A stretch of 64,000 bases of DNA. Source: Clavibacter sp. B3I6 (GTDB lineage Bacteria > Actinomycetota > Actinomycetes > Actinomycetales > Microbacteriaceae). Below are positions 7,888-17,133 of the stretch, one piece after another. The position numbers and the translations under genes were made by a program. Below the pieces are notes generated by a model. It searched no databases. It was not told where the DNA came from and saw only the letters and a program-made list of their open reading frames with translations. The stretch spans positions 1,178,001 through 1,242,000 of the forward strand of contig NZ_JAUSYL010000001.1 of NCBI RefSeq assembly GCF_030816895.1. Direction: 5' to 3'. Position 1 is the first letter of the stretch. Each line of letters opens with the position of its first letter.

Positions 7888-9711
7888 GTGCCCTCCCCCC
7901 GTACCCCTGCCCGGATCGCGCGGCGGGTTACGCCCTCGCGCCTGATCTCCGCGCTGTCCGTGGCGACCGCCGTCGTGCTCTTCCTCCTCACCCAGGTGGG
8001 GATGCTCGTGCACCGCGCGCCCAGCGTCGTCACGACGTTCCGGGACTACTTCGTCTACGACCAGCTCTCCTACCTCTCCATGGTGGTCAACTTCGCGCGC
8101 GGCGACTTCTCGTCCGTCGAGCCGTTCACGGAGACGGGCCGGAACACGTACCCGCACCTCTACTACGTGGTGCTCGGCGCCGTCGGCCACCTCACCGGCC
8201 TCGGGCCGGTCGCCGCGTGGAACGTCGTCGGCACGGTGATCCAGGCCGGGCTCGTCGCCGCCATCGCCGTCGCGTGCATCCGGGTCACGGGCCGCGCGTG
8301 GACCGGTGCGCTCGGCTTCACGCCGCTCCTGCTGGGGACGTTCGCGTGGACGCAGGGCCCGGGCACGTGGTTCTGGCAGATGAGCTCGCACGCCGTCCTC
8401 TGGGGTCCGTTCGGGGTGCTGTTCACGCTGAACGGCGAGGCCGCCGCGCTCTCCGTCGCCGGCATCGCGTTCCTCGCCGCCCTCGTGCCGGCCCTGCGCG
8501 GATCCTCCCGCCGGATGCGCTTCGCCGGGCTCGTCCTGGTGGGCGTGGTGGTCGGCGGCCTGCTCAACGTGCACGTCTACGCCTTCCTCTCGACCGTCTT
8601 CCTCTCCTTCTACGTGGTCGCCGCGTACGCCGTGCTCGAGCGACCCCGGCGCCGGCTCCTGGTGCTGTCCGCGGTGCTCGTGCCGGTCTCCCTCGCCCTC
8701 GCGGTCGTCGTCGCCGGGACGGTCGGGCCCCTGCCCGCCTTCGTCGTCGGCCTGGTGCCCACGGTCCCGGGGCTCCTCGCGACCATCGGACGCACCCGCG
8801 GTCTCGCGCTCGTGCCCATGGGCGCCGCGCTCCTCGCGACGATGCCGCAGATCGTGACGACCGTGCTCGCGTCGGCGGCGGGCGACCCGTTCCTCTCCTA
8901 CCGGGTGGCGTCGAGCAAGGACCTGGGCGTGGACCTCCCGCTCGGTCCCCTCGCGGGCGCCGCGCTGATCCTGCCGCTCGTCGTGATCCTCGTGGCCGGC
9001 ATCCGCGCCCGGCGCACCATCTGGATCGCGTACGCGTCCGGGGCGATGCTCGCCTGGGCCATGACGTCGACCAACGACCTGTGGCGCGCGAACCAGGAGC
9101 CGTACCGGCTCTGGATCGACTCCTTCCTCCTCATCGCCGTGACGATCGTGCCGGTGCTGCTCGACGTGGCGGTGCGGACGCTCCGCGCGCACCAGGAGGA
9201 CGGCGCCGACCGGCCGGCTCCGCGCCGTACCCGCGTCGTCGTCGCGGCGGCCGCGGTCGCCGTCGTCGCGGTCGGCGCCGCGAGCGCCGTGGACTGGGCG
9301 CGCTTCTTCGTCGCCGGCCGGGGCATCGGGCAGATCACGTTCCAGCAGCCCGCGGACCGGGCCATCCGCGACGTGACCGCCGACGCCACCGAGGGCGCCA
9401 TCGTCGCCGGATCATGCCTCGACCCCCAGATCGTCAAGATCGACTCCGGCCGATCCGTCGCGCACTACAACCTCGGCATGGCCTGGCCCGAGGACCGGGA
9501 CGCGGTCGACGACGCGCGCGGGGCGCTGGCGTCGGGTCGCGTCGACGCGCGGGCGACCGAGGCCGCGGGGATCCGCTGGTACCTCGCCCTCTCGGACTGC
9601 GCCGACGGGGTCGACCCCGCCGATGTGCCGGGTCTCGTGGAGGTCGCGCGCAGCGTCTTCGACCCGTCGACCGGCGCGGCGGCCGTGCTCTACCGCATCG
9701 ACATAGGCTGA
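7888..9711 (+). CDS. large polytopic membrane protein, probable GT-C type glycosyltransferase
   Basis: The 607-residue product has about ten or more hydrophobic segments (residues 20-460) and a hydrophilic C-terminal domain (about 475-607). The first loop has DYFVYDQLSYLSMV followed by NTYPHLYYVVLG, similar in layout to the acidic first external loop of GT-C enzymes that use polyprenyl-phosphate sugars. This reading is inferred from topology and context, not from a diagnostic motif. GTG 7888 is chosen because it follows a TAGCAT box by 8 nt and the first membrane helix starts soon after; the frame is open further upstream. A perfect hairpin follows the stop. The two GT2 polyprenyl-phosphate synthases in the locus would supply such an enzyme. 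Confidence 0.65.
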   Translation: MPSPRTPARIARRVTPSRLISALSVATAVVLFLLTQVGMLVHRAPSVVTTFRDYFVYDQLSYLSMVVNFARGDFSSVEPFTETGRNTYPHLYYVVLGAVGHLTGLGPVAAWNVVGTVIQAGLVAAIAVACIRVTGRAWTGALGFTPLLLGTFAWTQGPGTWFWQMSSHAVLWGPFGVLFTLNGEAAALSVAGIAFLAALVPALRGSSRRMRFAGLVLVGVVVGGLLNVHVYAFLSTVFLSFYVVAAYAVLERPRRRLLVLSAVLVPVSLALAVVVAGTVGPLPAFVVGLVPTVPGLLATIGRTRGLALVPMGAALLATMPQIVTTVLASAAGDPFLSYRVASSKDLGVDLPLGPLAGAALILPLVVILVAGIRARRTIWIAYASGAMLAWAMTSTNDLWRANQEPYRLWIDSFLLIAVTIVPVLLDVAVRTLRAHQEDGADRPAPRRTRVVVAAAAVAVVAVGAASAVDWARFFVAGRGIGQITFQQPADRAIRDVTADATEGAIVAGSCLDPQIVKIDSGRSVAHYNLGMAWPEDRDAVDDARGALASGRVDARATEAAGIRWYLALSDCADGVDPADVPGLVEVARSVFDPSTGAAAVLYRIDIG

Positions 9712-9723
9712 GCCGCGCACCCG

Positions 9724-9753
9724 GTCGGCGTCCCGTCAGGCCGGGACGCCGAC
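9724..9753 (+). terminator. perfect 12-bp stem-loop
   Basis: GTCGGCGTCCCG and CGGGACGCCGAC pair perfectly around a 6-nt loop, 12 bp after the stop of the membrane protein. It can end or attenuate transcription into the next gene, which starts 32 bp later on the same strand. Confidence 0.7.
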
Positions 9754-9785
9754 AACGACCCGCTTCCGACGAGGGACTCCCGCAC

Positions 9786-10808
9786 GTGACAGCAGACCAG
9801 CACAAGACGCCCGCGCCGCTCGTGAGCTTCATCCTCCCCACCTTCAACGAGGAGGGGAGCATCGACCTGTTCTCGCGCACCCTCCACGAGGAGCTGGACG
9901 CGGCGCGACTCGGCATGCGCTTCGAGTTCATCTACGTGAACGACGGATCGGCCGACGCGTCCCTCGAGCGCCTGCACGCCCTGGCGGCCGCGGACGACCG
10001 CGTCCAGGTCATCGACTTCTCCCGCAACTTCGGGCACCAGATCGCGGTCACGGCCGGCCTCGACCACGCGACGGGCGACGCGGCGGTCATCATGGACACC
10101 GACCTGCAGGATCCGCCGCGCGTCGCCGTCGAGCTCATCCGCCGCTGGCAGGAGGGCTTCAACGTCGTCTACGCGCAGCGCCGCACGCGCAAGGACTCCC
10201 TGTTCAAGAGGACCACCGCCGGCGCGTTCTACCGCACGCTCGCGCTCGTCGCCGAGATCGACATCCCGCGCGACACCGGGGACTTCCGGCTCATCGACCG
10301 CAAGGTGATCGACGCCGTCAAGCGCTTCCCGGAGCGGAACCGCTTCCTCCGCGGGATGGTCTCCTACGTCGGCTTCCGCCAGACGAGCGTGCAGTTCGAC
10401 CGCGATGAGCGCCACGCCGGGGTCACCGGCTACCCGCTGCGCAAGATGATCAAGTTCGCCGCGGACGGCATCCTCGGCTTCTCGACGTTCCCGCTCAAGC
10501 TGATCCAGCTCGTCGGCCTCGTGGTGTCGGCGCTCAGCGCGCTGGCGGTCGTCTACGTGCTGGTGAGCCGCGCCATCGACCCGTCGAGCGTCGTGCCCGG
10601 GTGGACGTTCACCGTGATCGCCATCCTCTTCGTGGGCGGCGTGCAGATCACCATGCTCAGCGTGCTGGGGAGCTACCTCGGGCGGGTGTACGCCGAGGTG
10701 CAGAACAGGCCGCTCTACCTGGTGGCCTCGCACGTCGGCCGCCCGACGGATCCGGCGGCCGGCACCGTGCTGACGGCGTCGTCCGAGGTGCCCTACCGCC
10801 GCGACTGA
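9786..10808 (+). CDS. polyprenyl-phosphate glycosyltransferase (DPM1/ArnC/GtrB-like)
   Basis: The 340-residue product starts LVSFILPTFNEEGSIDLF, has VNDGSADAS near 51-59, SRNFGHQIAVTAGL near 79-92 and MDTDLQDPP (DxD at 104-106), and ends with two membrane helices (about 240-300). This is the standard arrangement of enzymes that move a sugar from a nucleotide donor to undecaprenyl or decaprenyl phosphate on the cytoplasmic face. GTG 9786 has GAGGG upstream. GtrA proteins, of which three are in the window, usually work with this enzyme class. No clear promoter is visible after the preceding hairpin, so it may depend on read-through. Convergent with the GlfT1-like gene, 13 bp between stops. Confidence 0.9.
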   Translation: MTADQHKTPAPLVSFILPTFNEEGSIDLFSRTLHEELDAARLGMRFEFIYVNDGSADASLERLHALAAADDRVQVIDFSRNFGHQIAVTAGLDHATGDAAVIMDTDLQDPPRVAVELIRRWQEGFNVVYAQRRTRKDSLFKRTTAGAFYRTLALVAEIDIPRDTGDFRLIDRKVIDAVKRFPERNRFLRGMVSYVGFRQTSVQFDRDERHAGVTGYPLRKMIKFAADGILGFSTFPLKLIQLVGLVVSALSALAVVYVLVSRAIDPSSVVPGWTFTVIAILFVGGVQITMLSVLGSYLGRVYAEVQNRPLYLVASHVGRPTDPAAGTVLTASSEVPYRRD

Positions 10809-10821
10809 GCCGGGCGCGGCG

Positions 10822-11778
10822 TCATCGGCCGGCGGACCGCTCGATGCGCCGGACCCCCGCGGTGATGTCGCCGAGCCCGTCGAGGACCTCGTGCGCAGGT
10901 CGCGGGGGGCGGCTGAGCCCCTGGCGCGCGCCGTCGACCAGGCCGCGGACGAGGAGCCCCTTGTCGCCGGAGCGCCGGATGGTGCGGGTCCAGCTGACGA
11001 TCGCGGCCCCGGCGTAGAGGACCCGCTCGGCGGGCGACAGCGCGCGGGAGCGCAGCAGCATCCAGATCTTGTTGCGCACCTCGAAGACGAACCGCGCGCC
11101 CGGGTCCACGTCCGTCGACCCGAAGGTGCGCGTGCGGTGCTCGACCGTGCTGCCGTGGACCAGGTACCCGCGGCCGTGCCGGAGCAGGCGGGCCGAGTAC
11201 TCGAAGTCGTCGTTCCAGAGGAAGTAGTCGGCCATCGGCAGCCCGTGCGCGCGGACGGCGTCGGCCTCGATCATCATGGACACGAACGACGCGGTGCGGA
11301 CGGGCGTGCAGCCGTGCTCGGCGGCGCGGGCGATGCTCCGGCGGCGCGCCGAGGGCCGTGTGCGCGGCGTGTTCATGGGGTGCGGGCGACCGTCGGTCCA
11401 GCGCACCGCGGACGCGAGCACGACGGTGCCGCGGGGGGCCACGGCGCGGGCGCGCAGCAGCTCGTCGAGCGCGGAGGGATCCGGCACCGTGTCGTCGTCC
11501 ATGAGCCAGACGAGCTCGGCGTCGTGCGCGGTGAGCGCGCGCTCGATGCCCGCGGTGAAGCCGCCCGCCCCACCGGTGTTCGTCGGCAGCGTCGTGAGCG
11601 CGACCTCCGGAAAGCGCGCGCGGATGACGTCGGCGGAGCCGTCCGTCGACGCGTTGTCGATGACGACGACCGCGTGCAGCGGCACGGTCTGGGCGTCGAG
11701 CGCGGCGAGGGTCTCCACCACCAGGTCGCGCCGGTTCCAGGCCACGACGACCGCGACGACGCGCTGAGGCGCGCTCAT
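10822..11778 (-). CDS. GT2 glycosyltransferase, GlfT1/rhamnosyltransferase-like
   Basis: The 318-residue product begins VVAVVVAWNRRDLVVETLAA. It has VVVIDNASTDGS, NTGGAGGFTAGI (67-78) and VWLMDDDTVPD (DDD at 94-96), then WNDDFEYSARLL further on. The NxGGAGGF plus WLxDDD combination is shared by mycobacterial GlfT1, the enzyme that starts the galactan, and by GT2 rhamnosyltransferases. Given glf and glfT2 a few kilobases away, a GlfT1-like role is plausible but not proven. ATG 11778 overlaps the stop of the preceding membrane protein gene as ATGA, and AGGAGGAG lies just upstream, so the pair is translationally coupled. Confidence 0.85.
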   Translation of the reverse strand: MSAPQRVVAVVVAWNRRDLVVETLAALDAQTVPLHAVVVIDNASTDGSADVIRARFPEVALTTLPTNTGGAGGFTAGIERALTAHDAELVWLMDDDTVPDPSALDELLRARAVAPRGTVVLASAVRWTDGRPHPMNTPRTRPSARRRSIARAAEHGCTPVRTASFVSMMIEADAVRAHGLPMADYFLWNDDFEYSARLLRHGRGYLVHGSTVEHRTRTFGSTDVDPGARFVFEVRNKIWMLLRSRALSPAERVLYAGAAIVSWTRTIRRSGDKGLLVRGLVDGARQGLSRPPRPAHEVLDGLGDITAGVRRIERSAGR

Positions 11779-13974
11779 TCGCTCCTCCTCCCCCGCCGGC
11801 GGAGGACCGCCCACTGGGCCACGAGGACGACCATGAGGAGCCCGGATCCCAGCTGCACCTGCCATCCGGGGCTCCAGAAGGAGACCGTGACGGTGCGGCC
11901 CTCGTCCGCGGCGGTCACGTCGACGCCGAGGAGCATGCCGTCGACGGGGTCCTCGGCCAGCGTGGCGCCGTCGACGCGATAGCCCGGCCACGGGATGAGG
12001 GAGAGCGCGACCCGCCCGCCGTCGGCGGGCACGGAGTCGATGCGGAACGTGGTGCCCATCGGGTCCTGGTGGACGACCGTCGCCGAGGTGCCCGCCGAGG
12101 TCCAGGCGATGCCGCCGGCCCCGTCGACCGGCTGGTCGCGCACGATGAGGCGCGTGTGCGGGGTGTCCTGGGCGACGTGCCACCCCTCCGGCACGACCTT
12201 CCAGTCGGCGGAGGGCACCGCGCGGGACGCATCGAGGCCGCGCTGGATCTTGACGACCTGCACGGTGCTGACGCCGAGCAGGTCGACGAGGTCGGTCCCC
12301 GTGTCCGAGCCCTTCACCGGCTGGAAGAGCTGCTCGTAGAGCTGGCCGCAGGTGAAGCCGTTGTACTGCATGCAGACGGCCTTCGAGTAGCCGGGGTAGT
12401 AGACCGACGAGTACGCGTTCTGGACGGGCTTGCCCGTGATGTACCAGGAGTTGCCGACGAGCGACTCGTCGAAGAAGTCGTCGTCCGTCCACCCGACCAC
12501 GAGGACGTCGCCGCGGGATCCGGGGAGTTGGCTCGAGTACTCGACGACGTCGGAGGGCAGCCAGTAGCTGCTGAGCGGCGACGCCGGGGAGAAGGCGTGC
12601 TGCGGGACGAGCGCGACGAGCGTCCCGGCCACGGCCATCACGGCGAGGGCCCGCGTCGCCCCTCCCGCGTCCCGGGTGCGCACGACGCGGCGGACCAGGG
12701 GGAGGCCGGACGCCCGCCCCAGCCGCGCACCGGCGACGCCCATCGCCACCGCCACGAGCACGGCCGACACGACCATGCCGACGACGACGGCCTTCCACTC
12801 GAGGGGCGCCTGCAGGACCATCAGCCCGCCGGTGGCGACGACGATGAGCAGGGCCGCCGTGAGGTGCCGTCGCGTGACGACGGTGCGTCGTGCACGGGAC
12901 AGGCCGAGCGCGAGGATCAGGAGGACGGAGCCCGCCACGTACGGCAGGACCCGCACGGGGAACCGCAGCGGCCCGATCTGGGACGGCGCGCTCACGGCGA
13001 CGAGCGCGACGACCGCGATGACGACGAGGCTGGGACGGGAGCGCAGCAGGCGGGCCAGCTCGCGGGGGCGGATGAGCACGACCAGCGGGAGCAGCCACGA
13101 GATGTAGGTGAGCGGGGAGCCGGGGTACTGGCTCCCGTACGTCTCCATGAACGGCCCGCCGGTCGGCACCGCCGAGATGGCCAGGTCGGTGAGGTCGACG
13201 CCGAGGAAGCCCGTGTTGAGGACTCCCTCGTCCCGGCCGGACACCGATGCGGTCAGGAGACCGGGCAGGTGCACCACGATCGTGAAGAGGCCGGCGACGG
13301 TCGACGCGGCGAGGGCACGCCAGATGGCACCCCGGTCGCGGCGGAGCACGGCCTCGAGCAGGATGGCGGCGAGCGCCGCCGCGAGCATCAGGGTCGTGGA
13401 GACGTACCCGATCCCGACGAGGAGGAGCGACGCCGCGATGCCGCCATAGGGGGTGCGGTTGAGCAGCACGCTCCGGCGGGTCAGGCCCACGGCGAGGGGC
13501 CCACCAGCACCAGGCCATCAGCCCGTTCACCCAGGAGGGCGCGTCGTAGTAGAGGGTGAAGCCGGCGAGCGGCGCGGCCACGGCGACGACCGCGGACCAG
13601 GCGCGGGGGATGCCGTAGCTGCGGGCGAGGACGAAGAAGCCCGCGGATCCGATCGCGAGGCAGGCGAGCTTCACGATCGTGGAGTACAGGGCGGCGTCGA
13701 ACAGGACGTGCGAGCCGAGCCCGATCAGCCAGATGAAGGGGCTGTAGATGCCCCACGCGCCCTCCGCCTGGTAGTTGCCCGACTGCCACACCGTCGTGTT
13801 GAGCAGCGACCAGTCGCCCCGGAGGATCCGGTCCCCGATCTCCCACCACTGGCCGAAGGCCCCCGCCTCCGTGTCGTTCACGAAGTAGTACCGGCGGAAG
13901 AAGAGCATCGGGATCATCGCGCCCACCACCGTGGCGGCGACGGCGGCCGTCGGCCACAGGAGCTTGCTGCGCAT
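11775..13974 (-). pseudogene. YfhO/GT-C-like large membrane protein, split by a +1 frameshift
   Basis: Two frames together encode about 732 residues of one membrane protein. The first part (ATG 13974 to about 13500) gives MRSKLLWPTAAVAATVVG, then a loop with DTEAGAFGQWW and GNYQAEGAWGIYSPF, ending at the coding for W-C-W-W-A. The second frame continues with L-A-V-G-L-T-R-R and runs to the stop at 11775 through eight or more helices and a large external C-terminal domain. Removing one G from the GGGG run at 13496-13499 joins the frames seamlessly. The topology resembles YfhO-type or GT-C transferases using polyprenyl-linked sugars; substrate unknown. A TAGGGT box in the upstream intergenic region (about 14037-14042, minus strand) could be its -10. 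The extra G may be a real mutation or a sequencing error. Confidence 0.7.
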
Positions 13975-14247
13975 GTTGAGGAATGTCCGTTCGTCGTGTT
14001 CCGCCCGGACCGCCTCGGACGGTCGGGCGGGACTCACCCTAACGCCTGGCTCCCCGGCACCCCGTGAGGACCGGACCCGCTGCGGGCGGGCGCCTCCCCG
14101 GTCCGGCTGGGGCCCCGTGAGAGGATGGCCCCCGTCCGAACGCGCTCCGCGGTCGCCCGCCGCCTCCATCGCCCGTCGCACGCCGACGCGCGACGCAGGG
14201 TCGCCGGCCCGGTCGCGTCCCCTCCTGCCTCGCCGAAGGAGAGCCTC

Positions 14248-15102
14248 GTGGCCCCACGCGTCTCGATCGTCATCCCCGCCTACAACAACGCCGACTACCT
14301 CCAGGAGACGGTCGACTCCGTGCTGGCGCAGACGTTCACCGACTTCGAGGTCGTGATCGCGGACCACTCCTCCACCGACGGCACGTGGGACGTCATGCAG
14401 CGCTACGCCGACGAGCCGCGCGTCCGCCTGCTCCGCACCGAGGCGGGCGGCGGGGCCCTCCGCAACTGGAACCGCGTGAGCCAGGAGGCGCGCGGCGAGC
14501 TGATCAAGCTCGTCTGCGGCGACGACCTCCTCTACCCCACCATCCTGGAGCGCCAGGTGGCCGAGCTGGACGCGTCGCCCTCCGTCGTGCTCGTCGCCTC
14601 CCCGCGGGACATCGTCGACGCCGACAGCCGGCCGGTCGTGCGCGACCACGGCGTCTCCGGGGCGCGCCTCGCGATGTCCGGCGCCCAGGCCGTCCGCCGC
14701 ACGATCCGCTCCGGCACCAACATCTTCGGCGAGCCGGGCTGCGTGCTCATGCGCCGGGCCGACCTGGAGGCGGTCGGCTGGTGGGACTCCCGCTGGCCGT
14801 ACCTCATCGACGAGACCACGTACGCCAAGGTGCTGCTCCGCGGCGACTTCGCGTCCGTGGGGCCGAAGGCCCTCGCGGGCTTCCGGATCTCCGACTCCCA
14901 GTGGAGCGTGCGCCTCGCCGGCGAGCAGGCGAGCGCCGCCGCCGGCTTCCACCACTGGGTCCTCGAGGACCACCCGCACGTCGTGTCCCGGGCCGACGTC
15001 CGTCTCGGCGACCTGATGGCCCGCGCCAAGGCCCTCTCGCGTCGACTCGTGTACCTCTACCTCGGCCGGCGCATGTCGCGCGGGGCCGGGAGCGCCGCGT
15101 GA
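14248..15102 (+). CDS. glycosyltransferase family 2
   Basis: The 284-residue product starts APRVSIVIPAYNNADYLQET, has HSSTDGTWDVM and LIKLVCGDDLLYP, where CGDDLL is the DxD-equivalent of this GT2 subgroup. GTG 14248 has AAGGAGA 5 bp upstream. The next gene begins inside its stop codon (GTGA at 15099), so it opens a three-gene coupled run with a polyprenyl GT and an epimerase/reductase. Donor and acceptor are not readable. The 273 bp before it, between divergent genes, contain no further coding sequence that I can support. Confidence 0.88.
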   Translation: MAPRVSIVIPAYNNADYLQETVDSVLAQTFTDFEVVIADHSSTDGTWDVMQRYADEPRVRLLRTEAGGGALRNWNRVSQEARGELIKLVCGDDLLYPTILERQVAELDASPSVVLVASPRDIVDADSRPVVRDHGVSGARLAMSGAQAVRRTIRSGTNIFGEPGCVLMRRADLEAVGWWDSRWPYLIDETTYAKVLLRGDFASVGPKALAGFRISDSQWSVRLAGEQASAAAGFHHWVLEDHPHVVSRADVRLGDLMARAKALSRRLVYLYLGRRMSRGAGSAA

Positions 15103-16130
15103 GCGCTCTCGAGGAGCAGGGCGCGACCGAGCCCGTGCTGCCGCCCGACCACTCCGTCTCCGTCGTCATCCCCGTCTACCAGGGCGAGCTGACGCTCGAG
15201 GCCCTGCTCGCGGAGATCGAGCCCTTCACGCAGCCGCAGATCTCGCGCGACGGCCACAGCTACGCCGTCACCGAGGTCCTCCTCGTCTTCGACAACGGGC
15301 GCGACGGCTCCCCCCGGGTCATCCGCGAGCTGAAGCGCCTCCACCCCTTCGTCCGGCCGATCTGGCTGAGCCGCAACTTCGGCCAGCACGCGGCCACGCT
15401 CGCGGGCATGGCGTCCTCCGGCGGCGACTGGATCGTCACGCTCGACGAGGACGGGCAGCACGATCCCGGCTTCATCCCCGACATGCTCGACGTCGCGATG
15501 CGCGACCTGGCCTCCGTGGTCTACGCGAAGCCCACGAACTCGCCGTCCCACGGTCTCCTGCGGAACGTCGCCTCCCGCGGCGCCAAGGTGGTGCTGAACG
15601 CCATGTCGTCCGACCAGGACGCCGAGCAGTTCCAGAGCTACCGGCTGATGCTCGGATCCGTCGGCCGCAGCGTCGCCGCGTACGCGGGCTCCGGCGTGTA
15701 CCTCGACATCGCCCTCGGCTGGGTCGCGAACCGCGTGTCCAGCTGCCCCATCACGCTCCGCGACGAGGGCGAGCGCCAGTCCGGCTACTCGTCGCGCCGC
15801 CTGTTCTCGCACTTCTGGCGCATGGTGCTCTCCAGCGGCACCCGCGGCCTGCGCGCCGTGAGCGTCCTCGGGGTGCTCTTCCTCGCGGTCGCGCTGGTCT
15901 TCGTGATCGTGATCGTCGTCAGCCGCCTCACCGACAACTCGGTGCCCGCGGGCTGGGCGTCGACCATCGTCACGATCCTCGCGTCGAGCGGCATCATCCT
16001 GTTCTCGCTGGGGATCATCGCGGAGTACGTGGGCGTCGCGGTGGGCATGGCGCAGGGACGGCCGGCCTACCTCATCGTGCGCGACCCCCTCGACGGACCG
16101 CACGGCCGACCGCCGCGCGGGCACGTGTGA
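15099..16130 (+). CDS. polyprenyl-phosphate-type glycosyltransferase (GT2) with two C-terminal membrane helices
   Basis: The 343-residue product has SVSVVIPVYQGELTLEALLAE, LSRNFGQHAATLAGM and WIVTLDEDGQHDPGF (D116-x-D118), followed by helices around 255-320. It resembles the ArnC/DPM1-like class and is the second such enzyme in the locus, probably for a different sugar. The DED-GQHDP form differs from the DTD-LQDPP of the enzyme at 9786, supporting a distinct substrate. GTG 15099 overlaps the previous stop (GTGA), and its own stop overlaps the next start in the same way. Confidence 0.85.
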   Translation: MSALEEQGATEPVLPPDHSVSVVIPVYQGELTLEALLAEIEPFTQPQISRDGHSYAVTEVLLVFDNGRDGSPRVIRELKRLHPFVRPIWLSRNFGQHAATLAGMASSGGDWIVTLDEDGQHDPGFIPDMLDVAMRDLASVVYAKPTNSPSHGLLRNVASRGAKVVLNAMSSDQDAEQFQSYRLMLGSVGRSVAAYAGSGVYLDIALGWVANRVSSCPITLRDEGERQSGYSSRRLFSHFWRMVLSSGTRGLRAVSVLGVLFLAVALVFVIVIVVSRLTDNSVPAGWASTIVTILASSGIILFSLGIIAEYVGVAVGMAQGRPAYLIVRDPLDGPHGRPPRGHV

Positions 16131-17104
16131 CCGCGCCCGTCCCCGTCTGGGTCATCGGCGCCCGGGGGCTCCTCGGCGCCTCGCTCGTCGACGCGCTGAC
16201 GGCGGATCCCCGCTGGGCGCCGGTCGCCGTGGACCCGCTCCCCTGGTCGACCCCGGACGAGCGCGTGATGCGCCGGGCCGCGCGCACCGGCGCGGAGCGG
16301 CTCCTCGAGGCCGGTCGCGTCGCCGGTGCGTGGGCCGTCATGTGGTGCGCGGGAGCGGCCGTCACGGGCAGCACCCGGGAGCAGCTGGAGCACGAGCTCC
16401 AGCAGCTGGAGGCGGTGCTCGACGAGATCGCCGGCGCCGCGACGGCCGTGCCCGCGCCGGGCGGCGCGCTGTTCTACTCGTCGTCCGCGGGCGGCGTGTA
16501 CGCGGGCGCCGCGCGCCCGCCGTTCACGGAGGCGACCGAGCCCCGCCCCCTCGCGCCCTACGGCGAGGCGAAGCTCCGGGCCGAGGGCCTCGTGCGGGCG
16601 TTCGGCGAGCACGCCGGGGTCAGCACCCTCATCGGCCGCATCGCGAACCTCTACGGGCCGGGCCAGGCCGTCGGCAAGCCGCAGGGCCTCATCACCCAGC
16701 TCGCGCGCGCGAACCTCTCCCCCACGCCGGCGTCCATCTACGTGCCGCTCGAGACGGTCCGCGACTACCTCTACGCCGACGACTGCGCGGGGCTCGTGCG
16801 GGACGCGACCGCGCGGCTGCTGGCTCTGCCCCCGGGGTCGCACGTCACGAAGATCCTGGCCTCCGGGCAGCCGGTCACGATCAGCGCGCTCCTCGGGCAC
16901 TTCACCGCGCTCGGCAAGGCGCGCCCCCACGTCATGCTCGGGCTGTCGCCGCTCGCGGGCTACCAGGCGGTGGACCTGCGCCTCGAGAGCGTCGTCTGGC
17001 CGGACCTCGACGCGCGGGACACGATGCCGCTGCCCGCGGGGATCCACATCACCGCGCAGGCGCTCATCGCCGGCATGCAATCCGGCGAGCTCACCCCGCG
17101 CTGA
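16127..17104 (+). CDS. NAD(P)-dependent epimerase/dehydratase (extended SDR)
   Basis: The 325-residue product begins VPVWVIGARGLLGASLVDAL, a GxxGxxG nucleotide-binding loop, then MWCAGAAVTGS, YSSSAGGVYAG and PYGEAKLRAEG (the YxxxK catalytic pair), and RIANLYGPGQ. It is an extended short-chain dehydrogenase of the kind that epimerises, dehydrates or reduces nucleotide sugars or lipid-linked sugars. Being coupled (GTGA at 16127) to two glycosyltransferases suggests it makes or modifies the sugar they use. It is distinct from rmlB and rmlD nearby. It is convergent with rmlA, 29 bp between stops, with no strong hairpin there. Confidence 0.82.
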   Translation: MTAPVPVWVIGARGLLGASLVDALTADPRWAPVAVDPLPWSTPDERVMRRAARTGAERLLEAGRVAGAWAVMWCAGAAVTGSTREQLEHELQQLEAVLDEIAGAATAVPAPGGALFYSSSAGGVYAGAARPPFTEATEPRPLAPYGEAKLRAEGLVRAFGEHAGVSTLIGRIANLYGPGQAVGKPQGLITQLARANLSPTPASIYVPLETVRDYLYADDCAGLVRDATARLLALPPGSHVTKILASGQPVTISALLGHFTALGKARPHVMLGLSPLAGYQAVDLRLESVVWPDLDARDTMPLPAGIHITAQALIAGMQSGELTPR

Positions 17105-17133
17105 CGCGGTGCGGCCCGCCGGCCTCGGGGACG

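Noticed and set aside
13975..14247. Possible small gene between the divergent membrane protein and GT2 genes
   Set aside because: Frames here are Arg/Pro-rich with no supported start; the region is best read as a divergent promoter region with a TAGGGT box on the minus strand.
10822..14979. A 1385-codon open frame on the minus strand that looks like one giant protein
   Set aside because: It contains the GlfT1-like protein, the first frame of the membrane protein and antisense of the GT2 gene at 14248. The intervening parts have shadow composition (Arg, Pro, Ala, Gly).
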